Shown here: positions 45,254 to 57,600 of the stretch, in pieces
Position numbering within the stretch: position 1 is the stretch's first letter
Layout of the letters: each line of letters opens with the position of its first letter
Source of the DNA: Marthasterias glacialis
Lineage: Eukaryota; Echinodermata; Asteroidea; Forcipulatida; Asteriidae
Reading direction: 5' to 3'
DNA: 64,000 nt
Assembly: GCA_911728455.2 (NCBI GenBank)
Contig: OU452239.1
Span: 5,492,384 to 5,556,383 of the forward strand
The notes under the pieces: model-generated
Told to the model about the DNA's origin: nothing
Database searches by the model: none
Seen by the model: only the letters and a program-made list of their open reading frames with translations
Position numbers and translations under genes: made by a program

Positions 45254-48200
45254 TGAACATTAACATCGATTCCACACAACTATCAGCTCAAAGAAACCTC
45301 AGACAAACTTAAAAAGTTACCCTAATGTTAAGTTGAATGAACCCAAACCACAATGACGCAACTCATAGGTGCCCAATTCAAACTTTACATCATATTATAA
45401 CACTTGCACCCATTATGACAACCACGCGGGCGATTGTAACGGCTGCATTTGAGTGGTTTTAGTGGGCTAAAAAATCATCGATTTGGAGGACAGAAAGTGA
45501 TCGTAAGTACAATTAAATGCATTCTATTTCATCTTTGATATCTTGAGAAGCCAGTAGGCGATTTTCCAGCAATTCTGTTGAGTTTTTGTCGTAATTTTGG
45601 CCACTTTTTTAGAGGTGTTTTAAATCCTCTTCGCCATAACAGCTTTTCAAACCAACTTACACATACTTTTCTGGGGCGCTAGTACGACCGACAATGTCAA
45701 AATTTAAAAAAAAGGAGTACAGCGCCCCAGTTACTGGGTCTAGGCCTAGCTAGTCTTATTTAGCAAACTGCATTATATGAATGATGACTAGGCATATGTC
45801 ATGTATGTCATAGAGTAAGGCAAGGGCAGAAGCTAACCGAGTCCACAACCATGACAACGAATGATTGTATTGGAAAAAAGTAGGATTATTCCAGTCAACT
45901 CAACATGCACATTCAAATGGAGTTTGAATAAAGAGATTTGACATTTACTAGGCGAAGTAAAAAAAACTTATGTTTAGCGTCCCCGCCCGCTTCCTTTTTG
46001 GGGGCAGCATGGATTTTATTTTTATTTTTACCAATTCAAAATGAGATTTTAAAAATCGTAAAATGTCAGCCGAGCCATCGGAAAATAAAATACTTGCAAG
46101 TCAGAAATTCCAATTTTGTAACTGATTCATACAAAATCAGCTTCGTCACACTTTCCACATATACCATGTCCTGGGGTGCTAGTACGACCGATGATGTCAA
46201 AATCTCAAAAAAAAAGAGTACAGTGCCCCAGTTACTGGGTCTATGACAAGCGCATGAGTGTGAGTTCGATCAGAGTTAGTCCAACTATAGACTGACCCAA
46301 CTTTTATTATCAAAAAGATTATGAATGAACTGAGGGTGGCACAAGAGCTTAGTCGAAATTGGACTTCACATGTCTCAGTTCATTTCTCAATTCTTTTATC
46401 TACAGATCATACTTCCAAAATGATGTCACTTCTGATGCTTAAGGAAAATACGGCGCGGTGGAGAAAGCTCCCCGCAGCCACGACAGTCAGTGTGCAAACG
46501 AAATAAATCATATGAAATATTTCCCCCTACTTTTTACCCTTTTAGGAAGCTGAATGTGAATGTATGTTCACTGTACTTTTTTTTATAATGAGGCTTTCAT
46601 GGACAACAAGATAGCATTTGTGCATATGTTAATTTTAGGCTTTCTTAAGATAGACCTATATCATACACAACGACATGCATGACTGGTCCTTGCTCTATAC
46701 ATGTACATTAGCTTATACGTCTGTATCATTTTTCAGGAATATTTTGAAACACACAAACTACTCATCAACACCGGGTAAACATATTCTCCGGACATGTCAT
46801 ACTTGTGTACAATCAACTTAAGCTTTGGTTAACTCTTTTTAACCACTCTGTATTTATTGAACTAGAACATTTCCATCAAGCACGGATTGATCTGAACATC
46901 AAAGGCATAAAACGGCTATTTTTCGACTGTGGTAACATAAGTAAAAGGCTTTGAAGTGGACTAGTTGTGACTCCTTTCAGTCCGTGCTCTTTGGTACAGG
47001 GAATGATATAATAATTCAACATAGCAAAAGAGAGAGAGAGAGAGCTGTTGCTGTGTGCACCGAACAACATATAAAATGAATTACATTTTGTAGACTGGGT
47101 GGATTTTGTAAAACATTTTACACAGATTTGATTGGGAGATCATTTATGGATGTCCACTCAGTTAAACATGATTTTTTTGTTTAATTACCATATTAATAAT
47201 AAAAGACTTTAAGTGCATGTATACGGGTACACTGGATTATCTTTGACAAGGATTTGGAAACGAGCAGTTTCTATATTAAGCTAGTTGGAACTACTTTTTT
47301 GCATTATTTTAAAAATGCACAAAGGCTCTATAGTTTCATAGTACGCACTAATTGCGGCATTAAACTTCAAACCAATTTACCTAAACTGTATTCACTTTTG
47401 AAATTTATTCATAAATATGCCAGACAATTTAGGCAGTCCTATTGGTCGAGAGTGTGTCACTTGGGGCATATAAACAGATAGCTTGACTGTTTAAGACTGG
47501 GTGATGTCGCGTGTTGGGCGCGCAAGCTTATGCATGCCAATTTTTGTTACACGTCATGTAGTCAATATATCATAATATGACCATAACATTTGTATACGTG
47601 CGTATATGCACAACCCACTGCAAACAAAAAGGAGTTTTACAAAAGTTTTTGATAATTTAGAAACTTTTGAAAATTAACAAACCAGATTTTACAGAACAAA
47701 AGACCTCACTACTAGTTTATTCTCTTATTATTGGTTTGGGGGAAAATCCCCTTCTTAAATAAAGGAAAACAAAACAATAATTTTTCAAAGTGATATTAAA
47801 TGATTTTTAGGTTATTGAGTGAGTGGCTGAGAGTGGAATGGGAGGAATATTATCACAAGGTAGAATTTGGACAGCTCCTGCGCCTCATTAAATGGAACTG
47901 TCCAAATTTTACCGTGCGTTCATATTCCTCAAATTACACGAACTAAAGCCATTCAATATTTGTTTTTAAATATAACTGACACTTGTGCAGGAACCTTCCC
48001 GCACCATTCTGCTGTGCTTTCAAGCATGTACGTTTCGCAAGTCCAACTTTTGAACGCTCAATCGTGACTGTGATTGGTCAAAACCCAACTGTTGAATAGG
48101 ACATAGACCGTATCGAATAACCCCTTTGTTGCTATGAAAGCGGCCATATTGTAGGAAAGGCCGTATGCACGTCTAAACGCGTATCAATGAGATACTCAGC

Positions 48201-49270
48201 GTTCCTGGTTTGATTTCTATGTCACACGCACACGCTCACAGACGCCATGTTGTGGGGCGGGTATTTGAATGGTAACGTCATATTCGATACGGTCTATTCT
48301 CCAAGGACAAATACGATTTTTTGATCGCCAGTGAAGGTGGGCGTTACATTGAATGTCACATGATGTAAGGTCCAATAATCAAATGACAAGGATCTGTATG
48401 TCACATATAATGTTGCTTATTTTATGTTGCGAAAAAAATAATGCTATGACCTTTATAGGGCTGACCATAGTTTAAGAAAATACAAACTCTATTGCATTGT
48501 AAACAATGACTTTCACATTTCAAAACATAAATGAGTAGGCCCTATGTTTTTTTAGGAAGCTTAATTTATGAAACTGTTTCAAAACTATAATATTGGAAAA
48601 GCGTACTCTTCCCAATAAAACCTAGTGGTAAATCTCACTGCATACATGTACACAATACTACCAATACTTTTACATTGTAGGCATACACATCATTGTTTAA
48701 ATGCCTCTAAAAGAAACTGCTCTTTCAAACCATTCAAATACTTATAATAATTCAATGAAGACTTGAAACAGGTCATTTACTCATTTTCTGCATGTACCAC
48801 AGGTCCTTTTGGTTGGTAAACAGTTTGCTTGGCCTATTTTATGTGTATCAGTTCTTTAAAACAACAGAGGCCAACAACAAAACAGAGATACAGTATACAG
48901 TATGCATGTACGAAACCACACCATTTTTCGGGGGGGGGGGTCAAAAGAGAGAGTTTACAGTACTGATAAAATGGTTTGACTTTTGATCAGCACGCTGATT
49001 TGATTGAAAAAATTTGAGTTAGGTTATAAGTGTTGTTTTCTTAGGATTCATGCCAATGGGAAGGTTGGGATGGGGGTGTTTGTAAGAATGGGTGAGTCTG
49101 ACTACATGTAACTATCCCATAATGTCTACCCAACCTATGGTCAGATCCTTGGCAAATCACCAGGGGCAATGATTATAATAGATGTCTGATGATACAAACC
49201 ATCAACTTTTCAAAACCACTGAAACAGTCAATCAAATATAAAAAATCTCAAGAATGCGCATTAATTACAG
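45254..49270. other. Long non-coding stretch
   Basis: Contains two copies of the GGGGCGCTAGTACGACCG / GCGCCCCAGTTACTGGGTCT repeat (about 45555-45747 and 46170-46242), a GA run at 47030-47043 and the MITE at 48103-48297. All open frames are short and unrecognised. No exon is supported. Confidence 0.45.
48103..48297. mobile_element. MITE with ATAGACCGTATCGAATA ends
   Basis: ATAGACCGTATCGAATA at 48103 is matched by its inverse TATTCGATACGGTCTAT ending at 48297, giving a 195-bp non-coding element. The first eight bases match the ends of the larger ATAGACCG family at 22311 and the element at 56890, suggesting related transposase recognition. Confidence 0.7.
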
Positions 49271-50557
49271 AATAAATGAAATTTTAAAGATTGCTTTGAT
49301 TTGTTTATTATGTTCAGACTTGTGTTAAGAGTAATTATTAGAGTAAGTTTAGCTGATGATTTGTGTAAGCTTAACAAATTGAATTTATATACAATAATAA
49401 TTCTAACAATGTACAGCAGATACAAGATAAAAATGCCTGAATGTTTGTACCTTATTACCATTCAATTAAATTAACCTGTAAACATTGTTTGTATATCGAA
49501 TACCATGGCATGCCAATGACCAATTTTGAATAGCAGTGGAATCTCAAGCAAGAATTATATTCAAAATAGTGAGGTACATTGTACCTTAGTGAAAATATCG
49601 TGACACGTGGACAAATGCACCATCTTTTCTCCATGAGATACTTTACATGAAAAAAAGTAAGCTGCAAACAAACTTGATGATGAAAAGAGCAATTATTATG
49701 TGACGTCATTGTGACGTAACCAGTAATTTATTAGGCTAATTTTAGTTGAGTGAATTGCAGTTGGGTGAGCATATATTTTAATCTTGCCCGATAAAAATTG
49801 TTCCTTATTAACAGAAACAAAGTAACTTTGCAAAGTGTGGTGTTTCTTGTGATCTTATGATTGTTTTTAGCTTTCAGAAAAGAAGGTAGTACATTGTTGA
49901 TGACATCATAACATCAAGTTATTTTAGTCTATACACGCAGAAATGGCAGGTGCATCAAAATATTTGACCTAAAACATATTTTCAGGTGAAAAGTTGCTCC
50001 ATGATTCACAGATCAGATACACATTTTGTGACTCGCATTTTCAAAAAGGCGGTTTTTATACAAACAAGTTAAGATTATCTCAGAAACTATATTTTATAAT
50101 GAACACATAACAAATAATACATAGAGGTTAATTTCATTGTTAGAATTCTTATTATACAAATTCAACTGGTTAAGCTTACACAAATCATCAGCTAAACTTA
50201 CTCTAGAAATTACTCTTCACACAAGTCTGAACATACATTGTAATAAACAAATCAAAGCAATCTTTAAAATTTCATTTATTCCAATTAAATTAACCTGTAA
50301 ACATTGTTTTGTATATCGAATACCATGGCATGCCAATGACCAATTTTGAATAGCAGTGGAATCTCAAGCAAGAATTATATTCAAAATAGTGAGGTACATT
50401 GTACATGTACCTTAGTGAAAATATCGTGACACGTGGACAAATGCACCATCTTTTCTCCATGAGATACTTTACATGAAAAAAAGTAAGCTGCAAACAAACT
50501 TGATGATGAAAAGAGCAATTATTATGTGACGTCATTGTGACGTAACCAGTAATTTAT
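49271..50557. repeat. Compound repeat: inverted arms plus direct repeats
   Basis: 49271-49411 is repeated in inverted form at 50135-50280. Next to each arm, 49463-49731 is repeated in direct orientation at 50282-50557, nearly identical except for an ACATGT insertion near 50402. The 403-bp spacer (49732-50134) is unique. Matching 84- and 81-codon minus frames are shadows of the direct repeat. Confidence 0.85.
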
Positions 50558-50559
50558 CA

Positions 50560-50838
50560 CAAATATGCATGAACAAGTAAACCTGTGAAAGTTTGAGCTC
50601 AATTGGTCATCGAAATCACGAGAAAATAGTGAAAATACACCTTATGTGTTTTCTGTTTTTCAGTTTTTATCACACGTGATAAAAACTGTTGTTTTACTCA
50701 TTTCTCAGAAACAATAGCATTTCAGGCAGAAATATTTCAGGGAAACCTTTCTACCATTACTAACTTTAAACCATGTAAGTTAAGTGTGAATCTGTGAACA
50801 TTTGTGTTTTTCGATCTTACCAATAGTGTACAGGGCCT
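50560..50838 (-). mobile_element. TTAA-end MITE fragment
   Basis: Contains AAACCTGTGAAAGTTTGAGC, CTCAATTGGTCATCGAAAT and an ACACGTGATAAAAACTG hairpin. It ends in GTGTACAGGGCC followed by TTAA at 50839-50842. Similar CCTGTGAAAGTTTCATTTCA sequence sits just inside the 5.2-kb element at 23860. The opposite end is missing. Confidence 0.5.
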
Positions 50839-50842
50839 TTAA

Positions 50843-51672
50843 GGACACTTTAAAGAAAGTGGAAAGTAAATATTTGTAATAAAATTAAGATTTAATGCAC
50901 TAATTAAATTTCCCAAAATAACACGTCTTAAACTGGACACATTAGGGTGCTGTTGTGTGACTCATTAGAGGAACAGAGTCTGACAGCAGCATTAAATATG
51001 TACAAAATTAAGATCCAAAGTTTTGCCATAGAAAACAGCGGTCACCTTAAAATAAAATTAAAGTCTAAGACACTCATTAATAAGACGACACCCAATTAGT
51101 GGGTTTGCTATCTGCGTATACCAACCATGATGTAGCTGTCCTGCCTTTGAGGACATTTTGCTCAAGGTTCAAATTGCATAAAACACAAAATTCAGAAAAA
51201 AAGTGTAAAAGCACCCCAAATTTGACAATGAAAAGGTGAAATTCTTTTGTCAGAATGAAAGCAGAGTTGTTTTAAATCTTAGAAAATTATATTTCATAGG
51301 CCCTTTAAGGCCGTTTTTTTTAGCCCTTTTGGCAAATATTTTATATGTATCTAGATAATTTAGGAAGCCTTTTGTCAATTAATTTTTGTATGCTTGTTTT
51401 AAACAAAATTTTTGTCAAAAAATAAATAAGAAATAAAAATTCCTTGTTATTTCTAAAATTACATTAATACATGGTGCAAATAAATTTTGTGTTGTCTTTA
51501 AGTATTTCTTCAGGTGTTTTTCGGCCTGGCGTGATTGTTAGTCACTGTAACATTGTGGAAATTGCGCAGTAATCAAGAAGAATAGTGGTAATAATTGTGT
51601 CTAGGCTTTGCAAATACATGACAACCGTAAGTAATATATCAATCAGGCTGTATAAGTTTTCAAAGTTTGAAC
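50843..51672. other. Non-coding stretch, 3' flank of the minus-strand gene
   Basis: AT-rich. It should contain the 3' UTR of the gene that ends at 51673. I did not find a convincing AATAAA on the minus strand close to the stop codon. Confidence 0.4.
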
Positions 51673-54600
51673 TTAATTGGAGTCACTGGTGGTCCAGTTT
51701 AAAGCCTCGTCTGTGAGTACACACTTGATACATTCCACCATACTCTTCAAACCTGAAACATTTAATGGACGTCCATCTCCAGAAAGGAAGAAGAAGGAAC
51801 GGTAATCACAAATTATTACCTTGTCCTTTTCTGGGTCGTATGCAACTGAGGCCAAAAATGCCCCCCTCGCGTTAACTTGCAGTCCAAATATGGGACCCGA
51901 TTGATAGGGTAATCGCCCAAGGAGTTCTATGGCAAAATCTTCCAGATTTTCAAGAAAACCACTTTTAACGGATATGAGTAGTTTTGTTGTTAATGGCTTG
52001 GCTAAGCAGTTTACTGACATGTTCTCAAAAACCAGAATGTCTGGTGTTTTCACTTTGGAATCATCCTCGGGTGATGAGTCAGTAGTTACTGTTGCTTGAA
52101 AACTTGGACTTTGCCTGGTTTTTCTAGGTTCAGGAGTGTGGTCTCCAGCTGCAAACAACTTGGACGCATGATATTCTTCTTCACTTGAAGACTCAGATGA
52201 GCTCTCTATTTTCTTTCTTAATTTAACCACAGTTGCAAAGTTACTGGGGTGTGATGTACTCGCTGTATAAACAACCTGCATTTCCAGTGAGCATTTCTCT
52301 ATGATTGCCCTTACTAGCTCACAAATACCCCATTTTCCGTTTGTGTTAGCCATGTTGCTCATAAAGGATTGGGCTAAAGAAGAGCACAGTTTCGTCATGG
52401 TGGCTGGAAGTAAAATGACAAAATGTAAAAATATGATTACGTTTCATTTTACATTTCATATTATTTATTAATATTTATGAAAGAATTTTAGGCTTGTCAT
52501 GTTTGGAATGGAAAAGCAAAAAGAGAAGTTATTTTTGATACAGATTTCATTGAGATCAGCTGGAAGCAGACAATAATTTATCAACATTCATTAGGAGAGT
52601 GATTTAAGGTACAATACCCTGGCTATTCTCCTCTTCCAGAAAAATGACTCTAAAATCTCATCTCTTGAATCATTTTATCTCAAACTTGTTTGTAGAAAAG
52701 ATAACACTTGCTAGTAGAGAAATGTGGAGTTACAATAAGCTGTGTTGTTCTCAATACGTTTTTCTTTATTTTGTGAAAACTCCCTAAATTTTTCAAGGTA
52801 ATGATTTTTCCCAGCCTGGAGGTAATGTGCTACAGTTCTGAAACTTGTGGATTATGTTTATAAAGAAACATCTACATTTTCTCGTTAGTTTATGGTGCTC
52901 CTGGTTTCAGGTGTCTACTGGCTAGTGGGGTTTGATAGTCCGGGCAATAGGCTAGTGAAAAAAAAGTTAAAAAAAATAAAAAAAACCTTTATTCTCGGCA
53001 AGATTGCAATAAGCACATGGGTCATTCAATGTCAAATCAACCAATGGTGGTACGGGTCACCTCTCGGATTTGGCTGAAATTCGTTTTTTTTTAAACATTC
53101 ATCTATGGGTATAATGAGCACAAGCAAAATTTCCAACTCGGCGCCCTTGGCAACACTTACCCACCAAGATTAATTAAACTTACACCATTTGTAAATACAG
53201 GTCCAATCTACATCTGGACCAAATTTCGTTATGGAGACTCTTCTCCTTCATGGTCAGGCAGTATTTTGAACTTCATGAATTTGGGGCATCTTGCCCATAA
53301 ACAGTATGATAATACATGCATAGTACATGACCATTGTGCATGATGTACTATACATGTACATGTACTTTACAAAAACCTTATAAAAGAAGAAAATTAAATC
53401 TCATAATGGAATCTTTTATCACTAAATTCAATTGTTTATTTTGTGTTTTGCATCAAGGTGTTAAAAGGAACCACTATGGCAAGCCATTTTGTTTTTAGCC
53501 TGAATTTTATGTAGGTACATTGTATAGACCTTTTATTTAAGATTGATATTTGGACTTTCTTGGCATTAATTTGAAACAATAACAAACTTCGGTTTAATTT
53601 ACGTACGGCTAAGTACACCTTTCTATTGCTGCTGGAATTTTACTTTGAACATGTATAAAGTATCACTTTCTCAATAAAATAGTGTTTGGGGTATTAAGTA
53701 AAATAATATACAGGTCCATTTCTTTTGATTTAACAAAGGGGTGTATAATTAAGTTATTTTTGTATATTGTTTCCTGCTGTGTTTTAAATCTAAAATCAAT
53801 CTTACAGGCTCAAAACAAGATGGCTTAGTTAACCACATATGCCCACACAATACACATTGTGCAAAAAGAAGCTTTTGTTATTATCAATTATGAGTATGAG
53901 GGAGGTCTAAAAATGGAAATTAATATTATCGGCAGATTAAATTAGTGCTTTGAGCAGACTGTAGAGAGATACAAGTAAGACATTGTAAGAGGATGACTTA
54001 CACTTGTTTTGAGGCCAGATTTGGGTTATTTGGATGAAAGTTCCCCTCGAGGTACCAATTCATAGCTTTGTATCTTATTTTAAAGGTGCTCTAAATAAAA
54101 TTTCAAAATAGAAAATATACAACGACGCGAATGACGTGCACTATGCAGTGCCGTAATTTTGAAACGACGGAGTTGGGAATTTCTTTTTTTGCAGTGCTCA
54201 TTACACCCATAGATGAATGTTAGAAACAAATTTCACCCGTACCAATTTTCAGAATATTGGTTGATTTGACACAGAATTACCCACATGTCAAATTAATTTT
54301 TATGCTCAACAGATTTTCTTTTTGTACATTTTTTGTTTAAATACAATTTTGAGATTTGATTGTTTTTAATCATAAAATGTTCATTAAAAGGAAGATTATG
54401 TTTTTTATTTATTAATTTTAAAGAAAAATTCAGGATAAATGTTGCTTTTGCAAAGCCGAACTTCAAACCTTTGAATTGCTTCCAGCCTGATAATCCAACA
54501 ATTAACCGGCACTTCCCACTCTGAATCCCAGTCCCACCCGACTGATCGACCGAGCCTACTGTATTTAGGGCATACTATGGGGGCCTTTTTTTTTTTGGGG

Positions 54601-57600
54601 GGGGGGGGGGCTTTTACAAGTACATTTTTTGGGCAGACAAATTTCATTCATAAGAAAAGGGAGATGAACAATGAGGAGCAAAAATGACAGTTGTTAACGG
54701 TAAACCCCAAACGTCGAAATATGAAGCATTCAAACTTTTCCTTCACCGAAAAAAAAATCTCAGCAAGAATATTAGGCTGTGTCCAAATGCATGGATTCGG
54801 CAGTGGCTACAACAGGATCACTGAAAACTACTATTATTCAACGTTGTCTTTGCAGCCAGCAGCCATAGCCGAAAGCCTTGTCCGAATGAATGGCTTCGGC
54901 AGTGGCTACGGCCGGATCTTTCTTTCTTTCGTAACTGTAATCAGTGATCACAGGTATACAATACCAGGATTGTGGTGACGAAGTAGTACTTTGGTGTAGT
55001 AGACCTACTACTTTTTCTGTGACAGAGAGAGAGAGAGTAATGGGAGACTCTCCAGAAGGATAGGTGGCAGCAGACCTACCAGGTTTTTTCATTGTTTTTG
55101 AAGATCACGCGCATGCTCACAATGACATAAACAATGGAAATTTACCCAGTAGATCTGCCGCCATCAGTGTCTGAAACTCTCCCATTAAAATTCTACCCCT
55201 GCTTTGAGTGACACTAATATATTAGACTTACCTGTCTCACTGACTTTCCATATGGATTTTGTCCTTTTTTTCCCCCGACCTGCTTTTTCTAAAGCAACCA
55301 ATCCCTTCAATTGCTCCAGTTCAGTAAACAGTGATTTCAGCGAATCTGAGGCACTCCGAGGTGGGTCTTTAGTCACTACAGAAACTGTAGCGTTTATCAC
55401 CGTGTGTGAATTATACTTGGTGAATTCCACTGTTTGGAAGTTTCTGTAACCTTGATATTCTTGTGTGGATGGCTTTAAGAGAGTTATCTTGACACAGTTG
55501 AAATCTTCTTTCTTAAATCCCCACATAGAGGAAACCTGAAATTAAACGATTAAAATGTTAAGTGGTTGCATGTTTTAAGGTGGGCATATATGGTACAAAG
55601 GTGGCTATGTTACACATTTCCACATGGTGGCACATAAAACAATTCATCCTCACAACCCCATGGCTGATGATATCCTATTGAGCTACTTTATGTATCATTG
55701 GGATTCCATGTCAAATCAACCAGTGGTTCCTGGTGACCCACTCAGTTTTTATATTATATATATTTATTTCATTTTCCGGGATATTACAAACAGTGAATCA
55801 TAAACCAAACAATTACAAGTACAAACAGTAAACATAACAGAAAGCACAGCAGAAAACAACATCCAAAAAGCTCCCGCAGGATTACCCTTTTTGATGAAAC
55901 TCGATCAGAATGATGGAATGAGGCCCAAATGAACACATTCAAAAAGTAAAATCATACTGCTTGTCATTTTTGAGATATGGTCGAGACGGCCATTTTGCGG
56001 GTGCGACTGTCGTGAAAAGGTTTTTTGTGATATTTTCTGACTTTGAAAGCTCATACATGTACACGTACATGTACATGCACATGTAACAGTGATCACAGGT
56101 ATTGAAATACAAGTACTGTGCTGATGAAGTAGTGATTTGGAAGTGGTAGTTTATCAGCCAAAGTGTACTAGGCCTACTTCTTTTCCTAACAAAGAGAGCA
56201 ATTGAAATTGCAATAATTGCTAATATAAATTTATTGATATGACAATAATGTAAATAATAGCAATTTGGTTCGGTAGCCTACATGAACAAAGCAGGAAACA
56301 ATAGTTAATCAAAATTTTAAAAATTAAATATGATCTCTAGTTTATAAATTGCAATAAATGCGATTATATATATTCAATGATATTATGGTAATGTGCTATA
56401 TTGAACAAAGCTTGTGTAAAGTAATTGTAATTGTCGTCTACATAATTAGAAAAATACAGTAAAGCAAATAAAGCAAAGAATAGTGGGTTTTGACGTACAA
56501 GCATAAAATTTGGCACATTTGTAGACCATTGCCCAGGTAATTTTAAGAATGGGAGCCACCTGGAAAATGTCAAATGTCGGCTATGGCAGCCATTTTGTCA
56601 ACAGTCCAAATATGGGACGTGAATCGCAGTCGTCATCAACAGAAATCGTGGCTGAGCATAACGCGGTGCAAACTTTTGGTCCAAAAAACAAAATCGATTT
56701 GGAGCCCTGATAATGTATGTGAGTGCAATTGAATGACTAATATCACACAAACAACATCTTGAGAAGCCTGACATACTGTAGGCAAATTTCAAGCCATTTT
56801 GTCATGCCTTTGTTGTAGCTTTGGATGTTGGAAAACTTTGTGTCATAGATTTTTTAGATAGATTTCATGATTTGCATGATATTTCATGATATAGACCGAT
56901 CCAAGTTAGTCCACAAGCGGGAGTGGTAAGCACCGCCATTGCCATTGCTGGGACGCTCTCAGCGCATGGTTTTGTACGCAAACATGACAAAGACATGAGG
57001 AAAACTGTTGCCTTTTTTTTTATTTTTGTGAATTTAGTTGTCTTGCTCAACGATTGACACAATTTCCCTGACAGGACAGCATGATGTAACGTTGTAACAA
57101 TGACCATAGGCCTAAATATTACTTTTCGCAACTGAACAGAAACTGAATCCTGAAAACAGCGCAGACAAGGTGATTTTTAGGTGTAAATAGACATGAAAAC
57201 TATACACAATCGCGGGTTTAGTGTGTTTTTACATTTAGTGTGTTTGTTGTCACAATTTGAGTATTCCCTTTCTGTTTACATGTAGTTGCAAATACTTCAA
57301 AAATATGTTCTACATCAGTATGTCATGCTGTCCTATCAGGGAGATTGTGTAAATTGTTGGGGGAACACACTTAATTCGCATAAAAAGTAAAACAGACATC
57401 AGTTTTTTCATGTCTTTGTGTACAAATCCTTGCGCTGACAGCGTCCCAACTGCAATGCCAATGGCAATGGGGGCGCGCAGCACTCACTGTGCAGATTGGT
57501 CTGTACGTTTCTCTTGAGAGCTATATGACCGACATATACAAACAATTTTTTGAAATGAGTATTGTTACAATAATTAGAGTTACCTTGGTCTAAAAGTAAA

